From assembly GCA_964344155.1 (NCBI GenBank), contig CAYFMG010000006.1, positions 1 to 64,000 on the forward strand: a stretch of DNA of 64,000 nucleotides, written 5' to 3'. The translations under genes were made by a program, and so were the position numbers. Positions 11,497 through 22,852 of this stretch are shown here, in pieces (position 1 is the stretch's first letter; the number at the start of each line of letters is the position of its first letter). Source of the stretch: UBA6164 sp964344155. GTDB lineage: Bacteria; Patescibacteriota; Gracilibacteria; BD1-5; UBA6164. The notes under the pieces are model-generated. The model saw nothing but the letters and a program-made list of their open reading frames with translations. It ran no database searches and was not told the DNA's origin.

Positions 11497-12996
11497 ATGA
11501 ATAAAACAGCCCTCATAATTTTGGACTGATTTTGAATAAATAATATAGATAACGAAAACAATGCTATAAGGCAAGCAAATACTCCAAATTTTGATAAATT
11601 ATTTAAACAGAAAAAGTTTGCTAGCTTGGAGGCTAGTTGAGAATCAGTAGGAGTACTTGATTGACAGATTTGAAATTCAGAAGTATGACACATGACAATA
11701 TGAGCCTGAAAAATCATAAAACAAAGTATTTTAGAAATAAATGAATCATTTTTAAATAATAGCTTTTTGCTAAACAAAGTTTTTACAAATTCTATAAAGC
11801 ATACAAAGAAATATAATTCAACTATACATATTATGTGATTGTTGTGACCTTGATGAGTACATGCTCATAGTGAACACATAATAAATATTTTGAAATATAT
11901 ACCATCAGAGATAAAAATATGCCTTCATCTTTTTTGAGATTGAAGAGATACTAGTTACAATTCAATGTGAGACAATTTAAAAGAGTTTTTAAAAGAAATC
12001 CATATTTATGACAATGTTGAGATAGCATCTATTTCAGGTAGATTTTATGCTATGGATAGAGATAATAATTGGGACAGAATAGAAAAATCATATAATGCTA
12101 TAGTAAATGCAGAGCCAAAAAGTGACTTAAGTCCATTAAAGTATATAGAAAAATCATACAATAATTGAATATATGATGAGTTTTTAGAACCAGTTAATTT
12201 TACTTGAGCAAAAATAAACAAAGATGATACAGTTTATTTTATGAATTTTAGATCAGATAGAGCAAGACAAATAACTCAAGCTATAACAAGTGATCATTTT
12301 AAATGAGATTTTGATATAAAAAAACTAAGTAATCTTTATTTTGTTACAATGACAAAATATTATGAAGAATATAAGTGAAAAGTATTTATAGAAAAACAAG
12401 ATTTAGATAATCAATTGGTTGATATATTAGAGAAAAATAATTTAACTCACTTACATATAGCAGAAACAGAAAAATATGCACACGTAACGAAGTTTTTTAA
12501 TTGATGAAGACATACTCCATTAAAACTAGAAAAAGATATTCTTATACCTTCTCACAAAGTAAAAACATATGATTTAGACCCAGAAATGTCAGCGTTAGAG
12601 GTATATGATGCTTTTATAAAAAATAGTCTTTTGTATGATTTTTCGGTTATAAATTTTGCTAATCCAGATATGGTATGACATACTTGAAATATGCAAGCAT
12701 CTAAGGTAGCTATAGAACTACTAGATAAAATAATTAAAAATATTATAGAGTTTTGAAGAAATAATAATATAAACTTGATAATAACATCTGATCATTGAAA
12801 CTGTGAAGAAATGGGGAGTGTAGAAAATCCTCATACATGACATACTTTGAACCCAGTACCATGTTTTTGTTTTAAAAATTGAGAACAACTAGAGTTACAC
12901 AAAAAATGATGACTACAAGATATAGCACCAACTATATTGGAATTAATATGACTAGAACATAGTTTTGAAATGACATGAGAAAGTTTAATTTCATAA
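11497..12996 (+). CDS. gpmI: 2,3-bisphosphoglycerate-independent phosphoglycerate mutase
   Basis: A 499-residue protein of the alkaline phosphatase superfamily. It has the metal-binding start ALIILDGFGINN, the catalytic-Ser block GQIGNSEVGHMTIGAG, and the distal metal ligands NFANPDMVGHTGN and ITSDHGNCEEM. It interconverts 3- and 2-phosphoglycerate using Mn2+. It faces enolase, the next enzyme of the pathway, across a repeat element. Its stop TAA is also the left end (TAACTCACC) of that repeat, so the repeat has supplied or fused with the gene end. Confidence 0.96.
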
Positions 12997-13115
12997 CTCA
13001 CCCTCAGTCCCTCTCTTACTTAAGAGAGGGAAGAAAAAAGGTAAGATTTTAAATTATAAATTTTATAAAAAAGTTCCCCTCTCTTAAGTAAGAGAGGGGT
13101 TAGGGGTGAGTTATG
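12993..13115. repeat. Palindromic intergenic repeat, family A, copy 2 (near-perfect ends)
   Basis: Inverted ends ATAACTCACCC and GGGTGAGTTAT enclose two hairpins, CCCTCTCTTACTTAAGAGAGGG and CCCCTCTCTTAAGTAAGAGAGG. It lies between convergent gpmI and eno and could also act as a terminator for both. No coding capacity. Confidence 0.9.
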
Positions 13116-13119
13116 ATAA

Positions 13120-14349
13120 TTATTTTATCATCTCCTCAATTTTCATAAGTCTGTTATATTTACAAATTCTTTCACTTCTAGATAGGCTACCTGTTTTTAT
13201 AAATCAAGTTCATAGTCATACTGCTAAATCAGCTATGAATGTATCTTCTGTTTCTCATGATCTATGAGAAATAATAGAAATCATATCATGTTTAGCTCAT
13301 AGTTTGATAGCATCAAGAGTTTCTGAAACTGTTCAGATTTGGTTAAGTTTTATTAAAATAGCATTAGCTAGATTTTTTTCTATACCTAAATTTATTCTTT
13401 CTATATTAGTAACAAATAAATCATCTCAAACAATTTTTATTTTATCTCAAAGTCTAGCTTGCATAAGTTTCCATCATTCAAAATCATCTTCTCATAAAGG
13501 ATCTTCAATAGAAAAAATAGGATAATTTTCTACTAGCTCTTCAAAATATTCTACAAGCTCAGTTGAGTTTAGTTTTTTTCATTCTCATTTCATATTGTAT
13601 ACTCAATCTTCATAAAACTCTGAAGCAGCTACATCCATAGAAATTTTTACCCTGTCAGTATCATATCAAGCATTATTAATAGCTTCTATAATAGTATCAA
13701 TAGCTTCTTTACTAGAGCTTAGGTTTGGAGCAAAACCTCATTCATCTCAAACTGTAGTAGCTAATCATTTTTTATTTAAAATAGATTTTAGATTATGAAA
13801 AATTTCAGCACCAATTCTTACAGCTTCTTTTATAGAATTAGCTCAAACAGGAGTAATCATAAATTCTTGGAAATCAAGGGAGTTGTTGGCATGTTCTCAA
13901 CCGTTTATTATATTCATTAGAGGTATAGGCATTTTGTATTCTCAATCTTTTAGATATTCAAAAACCTCTTTGTTTTGATTTTTTGCATTAGCTGTAACAA
14001 AAGCCATAGAACAACCAAGTAGAGCATTTGCTCAAAGCTTTGATTTATTTTTAGTATGGTCAAGATTTATTAAAAATTTATCAAATTCATATATATTATC
14101 AAAAGTTTTTCATACTATATTTTCTTTTATAGTTGTTTCAATATTTTCCACAGCTTTTAGTACTCATTTTCATAGATATCTATCTTTATCACCATCTCTT
14201 AATTCTAATGCTTCGTGTATTCATGTACTAGCTCCACTAGGAACCATAGCAGATCAAATTGTACCATCTATATCTATTTCAACTTCTATTGTAGGATTTC
14301 AACGAGAGTCTAATATTTCTCTAGCTTTTATGTTTTTTATTTCAGGCAT
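13120..14349 (-). CDS. eno: Enolase
   Basis: A 409-residue protein that starts MPEIKNIKAREILDSRGNPT, the standard enolase N-terminus, and keeps MVPSGAST, the metal-ligand region SIEDPLYEDD, and the C-terminal Lys/Ser-His loop region with ISHRSGETED (one Gly from TGA). It converts 2-phosphoglycerate to phosphoenolpyruvate and needs Mg2+. It is slightly shorter than the usual ~430 residues. Convergent with gpmI. Confidence 0.96.
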
Positions 14350-14433
14350 TTTTTATATTTAATTTTAAAGTGTTTAAATTATATTGTATTTTATTAAAAT
14401 GCAATATAATAATGATAATTTTAGTTATATTTT

Positions 14434-14537
14434 CATAACTCACCTTTGAATTTCCTCTCTTACTTAAGAGAGGAAGGCTTCAGTAATTTGTAGCCCCTTT
14501 CTCTTAAGTAAGAGAAAGGATTCAGGATAGAGTTATG
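14434..14537. repeat. Palindromic intergenic repeat, family A, copy 3
   Basis: Ends ATAACTCACC and GAGTTATG. Hairpin one is CCTCTCTTACTTAAGAGAGG and hairpin two CTTTCTCTTAAGTAAGAGAAAG, separated by a GTAGCCC block, with TGAATTT and GATTCA next to the ends. It lies between the divergently read eno and DUF302 genes. Confidence 0.9.
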
Positions 14538-14565
14538 TTTGTTTATTTAATTTTAAATATTATTT

Positions 14566-14952
14566 ATGCAGTATTTTTATAAAAAGATTTTGGATATGTC
14601 TTTTGAAGAGGCATTAGATGAAGTGCGTTTAGTTTTTGCTGAATCTGGTTTTTGAGTAGTTTCAAATGTAGATGTTAGATCTAGGATAAAAGATAAAATA
14701 GATCCTGATTTCCCTGAATATGTTATTTATTGAGTTTGTAATCCAGAGCTAGGTTATAAGTATATGGAAGTCGATATGGATTTATGAGTTTTTATGCCTT
14801 GCTCAGTAGCTATTTATAAAAAGGATAACAAGGTTGTTGTTTCAGCTTGATTGCCTGATGTGATGATTTCAGGGATTGTTGAGTGAGAAAAATTAGATCA
14901 ATTAAACAAAGATGTTACTAAAATACTAAAAGATATAGTTGATAGTATATAA
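14566..14952 (+). CDS. DUF302-family protein
   Basis: A 128-residue protein: MSFEEALDEVRLVFAESGFGVVSNVDVRS, spread over two helices, then YVIYGVCNPELGYKYME and GVFMPCSVAIYK. This is the DUF302 pattern, including the conserved NPELA-like box and the central LPC-type Cys. Members form small alpha/beta domains; the biochemical role is unknown. Stand-alone gene with a terminator. Confidence 0.85.
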
Positions 14953-14983
14953 AAAAAAGTGAAACATAAGTTTCACTTTTTTT
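14952..14983. terminator. Bidirectional terminator between convergent genes
   Basis: AAAAGTGAAAC and GTTTCACTTTT pair around a short loop, with A and T runs outside. It ends both the DUF302 gene and the minus-strand gene to its right. Confidence 0.85.
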
Positions 14984-16178
14984 AGGCTCTTTTTTTAAGT
15001 TTTGGTCACCATTTCGCTATTTTGTTATTTACTCTAGCTTTTGTTGCTCATTTAGATCTTGTATGATGATACTTTTCATACAATGTTCTCATAGCATATT
15101 GATTTCAATTAGTTAACATATTTTTTAGATGCTTATTAGTTCATCATTTATAAAAAGTATTAATTAAAAACAAAATACTTTGTTGTTCAGCTGATAATTT
15201 TTTTGGATCAAATCATACAGTGTTATAAGCAGTTTTTACCCAATCAGGAAGATTATCGTTACTATATTTTTTAATTGGAGGATATTTTTTTCATGTATAA
15301 AACATATAACAGTTTCTCAAAGCTGTTTCAAAAGAAGTAAATCTTCATTTATATCTATTTCAATTTTTATTTAGATATTGAAAATATCATTTTGCAGAAG
15401 ATCATTCAGTATTGTTAACATTTTTTCAATCAGTTTCCATATCTGTTGTAAAAGCTACAAATGTTTTTATATTTTTTAATAATACACTTCTAGGTATATT
15501 TTTACAACCTAAGTTTTTTTCTATTAGTTTTAAAGCAACTTCTTGAATATCACTTGTTAATCAGTGTTCTCTTATAAAACTTACATAATTAAAATTGTCT
15601 CATAGTCTTTTTTCTTGTTTGTCTAATAACAATGATACTCATGTTTTTGTTTCTTTTCTTTCTACTTGAGCAACTTGATTACTTATATCGTCAGGTTCTC
15701 ATAGGTATATTTTATTTCATTTTTTATATACTAGTGTTCAGACAGGTATAGTTGTTTCGGTAAATTCTCCCCAAACGACATTTTCTTTTTTATATTTTAT
15801 ACCATTATTAACACAAGTTCTATATAGAGTAGTTTCTGGAGTAACTTGTCATAGATATTCATAATTACTTCTTTTTATTTCAATCTCTTTTTTTATTGCT
15901 AACCTAGCATTGATAGATTCTTTTTTAGCACTATTTTTTAAATCATTTAAATATCTTACAATTTCTTGGTATTCATTTCTTGTAACTTTTTTGTCAGAAA
16001 ATTTCTCATTAACAAAGTCATTTAATTGCTTTGCTTTTGATCTAGGTAGTCAATTTTTTTCTAAATATTCTTCTTGTCTTTCAGGTGAAAGTTTTGTATA
16101 GTTTTGTAATATCTTTAAAAAATTAATTATTTTTTCACTACCACCAACTGTCCAGGATTGTTGTTCAAAGTTTCCCAT
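14982..16178 (-). CDS. Putative lysozyme-like (SLT-type) peptidoglycan hydrolase
   Basis: A 398-residue protein without an obvious signal peptide. The last 170 residues contain NNTEGSSAKGYFQYLNKNG, resembling the catalytic Glu and following G-x-F-Q of lytic transglycosylase/lysozyme folds, then a helical tail with FLINTFYKGG. The front half is hydrophilic and partly coiled. Next to mltG on the same strand, which supports a cell-wall role. Family membership is inferred from a short motif only; substrate unknown. The stop codon lies in the shared terminator. Confidence 0.5.
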
Positions 16179-16235
16179 GTTTTAATTATATATTAATTAT
16201 TTCTATAATTTTAACATATTTTGTTTTAAAATACA

Positions 16236-16267
16236 AAAAAAGTCTATCTCATGTATAGACTTTTATT
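16236..16267 (-). terminator. Terminator of mltG
   Basis: On the minus strand AAAGTCTAT pairs with ATAGACTTT, followed by T's; the hairpin includes the mltG stop codon. Confidence 0.75.
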
Positions 16268-17263
16268 TCTTTCGTGATCTTTATTGGTTCTAGCGTAGTA
16301 TATTTTTCATGTTTTTGTGTTGTGTAAATAGAACCAGTAAGCAGTTTTTTTGTGGTTTAGAGTAGCGTTTATTGTATCATAGCTAGGATTTCAAATAGGA
16401 GTTTTTGGTAGTCATTTCATAGTTCTTGTATTATATTCACTTTTTTCATGAATATATTTACTTACTACCATTTTACATTGCTCACTTGTGAGCTTGTGGG
16501 GATAACATACTGTAATATCAGCTCCAATCATCCATCAAGCATCAAGTCTCTTTTTCAAAATACCAGCTACTGTAGATTTTTCTTTCTTATTTTTTTCTTC
16601 TTTTTCTACTATACTTGCCAAATTAATTAACTCTTCAATTTGTTTGTTATCTAGATTATATAATATTGTTTTATATACCTTATTTTCAAAAGATTCTAGT
16701 TGTTTTATAACAAAAACATTTATTTTAAAATTCTCAGATAGTACTGTGTAAGTATCAGGATACAAGAATCATTCAAGAGTATCTAATCATTCTATAAAAG
16801 GGAAAAATTCAGTTAATTTTGTTATCTTTTCTTTATTTGTTACATAATTAATATACTCTCAAGCTTTTATTAATCATTTATTACTTAGGTACTCATCTGT
16901 ATCATATATATTCCGTCATTCTAAAATAGTTACATTTATCTCATCAAAAACAATAGGATTTGATAGTCACTCTAAAATATCCTCAATAGTAGAATCTCTT
17001 TCTAGTCTAAAGTTTCATGCAATTAATTTAAACTCAGGGTTATTATATTTTAAATATATTCTTAAATAATTTGTATTTATATTAAAATTATTAGCTATAT
17101 CTTCTATTTTTTCTCACTCTTTTACTTCTATTATTTTCTCTTCTTTTATAAATATTTTTTCCTTAAAATCAGAGTAGCCTTTATGAACAAAAAATCATAA
17201 AAGAGCAAAAATAACCAATGTTATTTTTATCATACTTATAAAAGGATTAGTCTTTTTTCTCAT
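16244..17263 (-). CDS. mltG: Endolytic transglycosylase MltG
   Basis: A 339-residue protein with one N-terminal TM helix, a LysM-like region and the YceG/MltG catalytic domain. Key blocks are LASIVEKEE (catalytic Glu), KRLDAGGMIGADITVCY, LPKTPIGNPSYDTINATLNH and the C-terminal YGFYLHNTKTGKIYYA. MltG cuts nascent glycan strands at the membrane and sets their length. Together with the PBP, the MurL-like enzyme and the lysozyme-like neighbour it shows that this cell makes peptidoglycan. Confidence 0.92.
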
Positions 17264-17387
17264 AATCTAGGGTAGAGGATTTAAGTTTTATGTATTTATT
17301 TTAATCTTTATATTTATTTTATCAAGTAAAATTTTTAATTTTTGTTTTTTTGAGTAATATAAAAATATATATAATTAATAAAAAAAT

Positions 17388-18710
17388 ATGAAAAAAATAT
17401 TAGCTTTTATGTTGTTATTTATAATAAGTAGTAATATAACCTTTGCAGAAAAAACAAAGAAAGATGACTGTTACTACAAAATAATCACTACATCAGAATG
17501 AAAAAATGTATATGAGTTAGTATTATCTGAAAAAACAAATAGCTATGCACTTATAACAGACTGAAAAAATGACTGATATATACTTGAAAAAGACGGGCAA
17601 GTAACCAAAGAATACCCGCATTATATAGAAAGTATAAATTATTCACCAGACTGAAAAAGTATAAATTTTGTATCAAATGATGAAAATTGGAATGAATATT
17701 TAGTAGAAGACTTAGATGAAGGAAATATATATGATTACATACAAGATGTTGAATATACTCCTGATGGAAAAAAATATGCATATATTGTAGGTTTATTAGA
17801 TTGGAAAGAATGAAAACTAAGAGCTATTATAAAAGATTGAAAAGAATATCTTTACTGAGATTTTCATTGAATTGTATATTCAAAAGATTGAGAAGAATTA
17901 AGATATATAGAAGGAGAATATAATTATGATATATGAGAAAAGAAAAATTATATATTCAAAGATGGAGAAAAAACTAGATTAATAAATGATGATGAAATAG
18001 TTAGAGCGAAATGGTCACCAAATAGAGAAGATTATTATATAGAATTTTTAGACTCAGAAGATAATAAGTACCTTTATATAAATGGAAATATAACAGAAAA
18101 ATATGAATATATAGATAATTTTATATACTCACCAGATTGAAAAAGTTATACTTATGTTGCTAAAAAAAGTGAAGGTATATATGTTGTTGTAAAAGATTGA
18201 GAAGAAATAAGAAAATCAACAAGAGCACCAAATATAAAATATATAAAAAACGGAGATAATTATACTTTGATATCATATTATCCTCCTATAAATTGAGACT
18301 TTATAGAAACATCTGAACCAATTAAAAATAATAATATACCATTGTTTTTGGAGGATATGGAATTTATTACATATGATTATAAAAAAATAAGTGAAGAATT
18401 TGTAGAGATTATGTGAAAACAATACTTTGTAGAATATTTATGTTGAGAACAAGATCTTGAATATGATGAGCCTTTTAATTATAGTCAAGAATATTATATT
18501 GAAGAAGAAGATGATTACTATGAATATGAGGATGATTATTATTATGAAGAAGATTATGAATATGAAGATTATAGTGAAGATTTAGGTGATTTTTTACACT
18601 GAATAAAAGGTATTTATACCAAAATTGCAGAAATTGATAATAAAATCATGTGACCAATCAGAGAAAAGGTGTATAGTTTTTTTGAATATATAGCAAACTT
18701 ATTTAAATAA
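17388..18710 (+). CDS. Exported propeller-like protein with acidic Tyr/Glu tail
   Basis: A 440-residue protein with a signal peptide (MKKILAFMLLFIISSNITFA). The body has repeats of the TolB/PD40 type: INYSPDGKSINFVSND, VEYTPDGKKYAYI, IVYSKDGEELRYI, FIYSPDGKSYTYV. They alternate with strands such as IIKDGKEYLYG, so an incomplete beta-propeller is likely. Before the C-terminus is a strongly acidic stretch of Glu, Asp and Tyr (nt about 18480-18590), then an amphipathic end. Function unknown; an extracellular binding role is a guess. A hairpin overlapping the stop serves as terminator. Confidence 0.75.
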
Positions 18711-18728
18711 AAAATAAGTTTGCTATTT
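18689..18728 (+). terminator. Terminator overlapping the stop codon
   Basis: TAGCAAACTTATTT at the end of the gene pairs with AAATAAGTTTGCTA after it, followed by TTTT. Confidence 0.8.
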
Positions 18729-18757
18729 TACTAAATACTATTATATTAATTAGGTAT

Positions 18758-18820
18758 TACCACCCCCTAACCCCCTCCTTACTAAGGAGGGGGAATGAAA
18801 CGAAGTGAAAGGGGGTGGTC
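18758..18820. repeat. Palindromic repeat, family B, copy 2
   Basis: ACCACCCCCT ... AGGGGGTGGT ends, inner hairpin CCCCCTCCTTACTAAGGAGGGGG, and a GAAACGAAGTGAAAG block. Same design as 3255-3335; it lies just upstream of a pilin-anchored gene. Confidence 0.8.
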
Positions 18821-18846
18821 TAAATTTATTACATAATTAAAAAATT

Positions 18847-21564
18847 ATGAAAAAATTACATAACAAAGGTTTTACCTTAGTGGAATTAATAGTTGTGATA
18901 AGTATCCTGATTATCTTGGGAACTATTGCATTTATAAGTATGCAAAACTACACAAAGACCTCAAGAGACTCAGTAAGAATCTCAGACATAAGTAGAATGA
19001 AAACAAGTTTGGAACTATACCAAATAGAATCATCAAGATACCCGGATCCAAACAATGCTGGAGCAGTTACATATAGTGGTACAACAGCATGGAGTCAATG
19101 AGACTTTGGACAAATAGCGTTTCAGTCAGTAGATAAATTAGACAAACTACCAGTAGACCCATTAACAGAGGAAACATATGTATACTCAGTAACAAGTACA
19201 AAAAAAGAGTACCAACTATCATGAGTAATGGAAACAGATGAATATACAACATTAAATACAACAGAACTAAATGCAAATAATGAAATATGAACACTAAGAG
19301 TATCATGAAACTATAATGGAGAAACAATCAAAGTACAAAGTGGAACAACAACATATGTACTAGCAGTCCCAACAATAATCTCAACAGAACCATGAGATTT
19401 AATGAACCTAGTAGCAAATGATAAACTAGCATTTGATGGTTACAAAAACCTACCACAAAAATACGCATGATGACATTTTAAACAAATCTGAGAGACACAA
19501 GCATTAAAACTAGTAAATGCAAGTGACTTAGAAATATATAGCTGAAACTTAAATGATCTAGCAACAGATACAACAAAACAACAAGCAATGCTAACAAAAC
19601 TAAAAAATGCCTATGCTTGAACAGCTATCCAAAATACAACAAAGATAGCAAGACTAACAAACTTAAAACCAAGTGGTGCAAAAGCACAAGAAATAGTAAC
19701 AAGAAAAGTAGTATACTGAAACAAAAAGAGTCTAACAAGTGACAGTGTAGCATTAGCAACAACAGCAGTTACCTATACATGATGTTTAGCAACAACACAA
19801 GATGGTCACAGTATACCACAACTATGACACTTAGCTACAAGTTCACAAACAAAGACATGATCTACAGTTATAACAAACTGATCAGAACAAGTAACAAATA
19901 CATACAGATGTAACAATGGGAATATAGAAAACATATGAACAACAAAAGCAACAGTATGTAGTCCAAATTATACATTAAATGGATGAGTATGTGATCCAAA
20001 TACAATAACAGTACCATGTGTAGAACAATGAGCACCATCAAATGCTACATATACAGTAGTAAATGAAACAATTCCGTATGGAACTACAGCAAGTAACTGT
20101 AACTGGAACTGTAATAACACATATCATTTAGAATGATGACTATGTGAACCAGATCGTAAGCAAGTACAATGTAATCAGTGACCTTTAACTCAAAATACTC
20201 AACATATAATAGCAAATGTAACTGTAAATTATGTAAGCTGAGCACAGGAAGCTCCAAGTGATTGTGCTACTGAATGTAAAACATGATTTACATGATCAAC
20301 ATGTAATGAAGTAAATATAATATGAGATAATATATCAGGTAGAAAATATGCAGACTGAACTTATGCATTAAGTTGTACTCAATACTTAATTCCAACAGGT
20401 GATTATAAATATGCATGAGATAACTGAGATTGAGTATATTGGATAAAACCAGATTCAAATGCAGCATTTAAAGTACATTGTGATATGACAACAGATTGAG
20501 GTGGGTGGATATCAATTAGTCGTTTACCAAATGCAGCAGTAACATCTACATATGCAACATCTAGTAGAGTATGATGAAATAATACAGTATTTTATGCTTG
20601 AAATTATTATTGAAAATTATCAGATTCAGAAATTAATTCAATAATAAATACATCTTCATATGATATTCTAGTATTTGAAAATGATTAAAATGCAAGAGTT
20701 AAGTTTTGGACAAATAGAACATGGGATACTTTAGGTTCACCTTGAATAAAAAAATCTTGGGAAAACTGAAAACGGTCATGATGAACTAGACAAACTCATG
20801 ATTGAAGTGATAATTATTGATTTCAATGATGACGGAGTGAACAAACAACATATTATACATGAACTGATTTAAGTTGAAATTGAATTAGAGCAACCTCAGA
20901 TGTTAGATGGATATATAAAAATCGGGATAGACCGTTATGTAGAATGGCTACGGCTTGAAATTCATGATGTACAATGACAACTTTAGTTAGATGAGATAAT
21001 TTTACATATTTACCAAAACAAGCTACATGTTTAGCACATAAACAAGCGTGAAGAAATATAGATGGTATTTATAAAATTGATCCACAAAATAATGGTACAG
21101 GATTTAATGCATATTGTGATATGACAAGAGATTGATGAGGATGGACTTTAGTTTTAAAAACTGCTAATGGTAGTACAAATGCTCATAGAAATACATGAAG
21201 TCTAAATTTATCATATGTTCCATTAAATGATTTTAATAATACTTCGAAATATTCAGATTCTGTAATTAATAGTATTAGATGAAACTATTCTAGTTCAATT
21301 ATGAAAATTGAAGCAAGGGATGGAAAAGTAGATTATTTTAAAGAAAATAAAGCCTTTAATGTAAATTGACATACGAATTCAATTAATAAAGTTTATAATA
21401 CATATTCAAATGCTGTAAATAATAGTTGAGTATGTAGTTGAACACATAATTGATCTTATCATACATGATTAGTATGATGGAATTGTTATGATTATTTCTT
21501 ATTATGAGACAATCCATGATCTAGAAATAGAAATTATCAAGCTGTAAAAGTTTGGGTTAAATAG
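18847..21564 (+). pseudogene. Pilin-anchored protein with two fibrinogen-like domains, interrupted by TAA
   Basis: Type IV pilin/pseudopilin leader MKKLHNKG then FTLVELIVVISILIIL, with prepilin peptidase cleavage expected after Gly8. Next come a globular pilin part, a ~220-residue spacer shared with the 28185 protein, Cys-rich EGF-like repeats and two fibrinogen C-terminal-like domains (CDMTTDGGGW and CDMTRDGGGW; about codons 504-710 and 725-905). A TAA at 20686-20688 (codon 614) interrupts the first of these; the frame then continues open to TAG at 21562 without any shift. Either a nonsense mutation, leaving a 613-residue protein, or read-through of the stop. FReD domains usually bind sugars or acetylated surfaces, so the role inferred is host-surface adhesion. 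Confidence 0.8.
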
Positions 21565-21566
21565 AA

Positions 21567-21603
21567 TAAAAAATAAACACTACTAAGAGTGTTTATTTTT
21601 TTA
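21567..21603. terminator. Bidirectional terminator between convergent genes
   Basis: AAAAATAAACACT and AGTGTTTATTTTT form a perfect stem around a short loop. Confidence 0.85.
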
Positions 21604-22429
21604 GTTCTTCTTCGCTGTAAATCAGATCAAACTTTCTAAGAAGATCAGTTCATGTGTCAGGAAGTACTATGTAGGCATTTTTTATTATAGCCTCCTTGTT
21701 GTTTATTAGTGTATCTAAAAGTTGTTTGTTGTAATTGCTTAGATAAGTATATTCATTTAAAAAATGATTTATGTAAACAATATATGTTCTAGCATAATAA
21801 TACTCTTTTTTAAGCTCTAAATATGTATCTATATTAGCTAAACTCTCTTGTGAATCATTTGATTTGAAATCTGATTCTATCTTTTGTTTTAATGATTCTA
21901 TTTTTGTATTACTAGACTCCATAGTACTTAAAAATACAGATTTTTGTTCATTTAATTTCTTGATATTTTGAGCTCATACTACATATCTAAACTCCAATTG
22001 CTCAATAAAAGCATTAAGAATTCTTGATCTATCATAGCTTGAATTTACAAGTTGCTTTATATCTGTTTTTAATACATTTCTGTATTCCTCAATAGCTATC
22101 ATATTGTTTCAAATCATCTCCCTATTTGCAGAACTTTGATTTATCATAACCTCACTTACAGAAAAAATATCTCTATAAATTGTTGCTGGTGTATCTTTTC
22201 TTTGTTTATATTTTATTCAAATATTTGTAGTAATAGCTACTCATGTTTTTCATATAGAACTATTGTTATCTACATTTTTAAAATTTGAATAATTTGTAAC
22301 AGGTTCATTAGGGAAGTGAGTATCTGTTTTGTTAGCATTTATTAAAAAATTTCACAGATTAAATATAAGTACAAGAGATGTACTCAATAGTAAAACTTTA
22401 GTTATAAATTTTTTCACTTGTTTTGACAT
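21593..22429 (-). CDS. Membrane-anchored coiled-coil protein, unknown function
   Basis: A 278-residue protein starting MSKQVKKFITKVLLLSTSLV, a single N-terminal TM helix, followed by a mostly helical, Lys/Glu/Asn-rich region with heptad-like leucines (SSNTKIESLKQKIESDF, LANIDTYLELKKEYYYA). No known family recognised. It is stand-alone on the minus strand between the pilin-type protein and the efflux operon. A role in the cell envelope is possible but not shown. Confidence 0.75.
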
Positions 22430-22515
22430 TTGTGTTTTATTAGTCTTAATAATACTTATAGTTTAACACAAAAAAACATAAAATGCAAAAAAAGATTTGC
22501 TTTTTTTAGTTTTAG

Positions 22516-22543
22516 TAATATATTAACATATAATAATATATTA
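22516..22543. promoter_or_regulatory. Candidate operator: two TAATATATTA palindromes before the ArsR gene
   Basis: The 10-base palindrome TAATATATTA occurs twice, 18 bases apart centre to centre, 17 bases before the start of the ArsR-type gene. ArsR dimers usually bind such inverted AT-rich sites in their own promoters. The high AT content makes chance occurrence a real alternative. Confidence 0.4.
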
Positions 22544-22559
22544 ATATAATAAATAAATT

Positions 22560-22847
22560 ATGAAAAAAATTATTAAAAAAGCTGATAAAATAGCTGGAAT
22601 AATGAAAAACTTCTCTAACAGAGATAAATTAGCAATATTGTGTTTTTTATGAAAAGAAGAAAAAAATGTTACTGAAATAATGGATTGTACAGATATGTCT
22701 CAGTCACAATTTTCTCAATACTTATGAAAAATGAAACTAGAATGAATAGTTGAATCAAGAAAAGAATGAAAAGAGGTTTTTTATAGAATCTCTGATAAAA
22801 AAGTACTTGAAGTAATAAAAGCACTAAAACATATATTTGTAAAATAA
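22560..22847 (+). CDS. ArsR-family winged-helix regulator
   Basis: A 95-residue protein with the ArsR layout: FSNRDKLAILCFLGKEEKNVTEI, then the recognition helix MSQSQFSQYLGKMKLEGIV and the wing ESRKEGKEVFYRIS. The usual metal ligands (CxC in the recognition region) are missing, so it probably senses something other than arsenic-type metals. It is followed after 5 bases by the efflux genes, so it most likely represses them. Confidence 0.85.
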
Positions 22848-22852
22848 AAAAG

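Noticed and set aside
14566..14952. Copper- or heavy-metal-related role for the DUF302 protein
   Set aside because: Only the fold family is recognisable and no metal-related neighbours are present.
22476..22509. Terminator-like GCAAA ... TTTGC hairpin before the ArsR gene
   Set aside because: The stem is only about five pairs with a loose loop, too weak to list.
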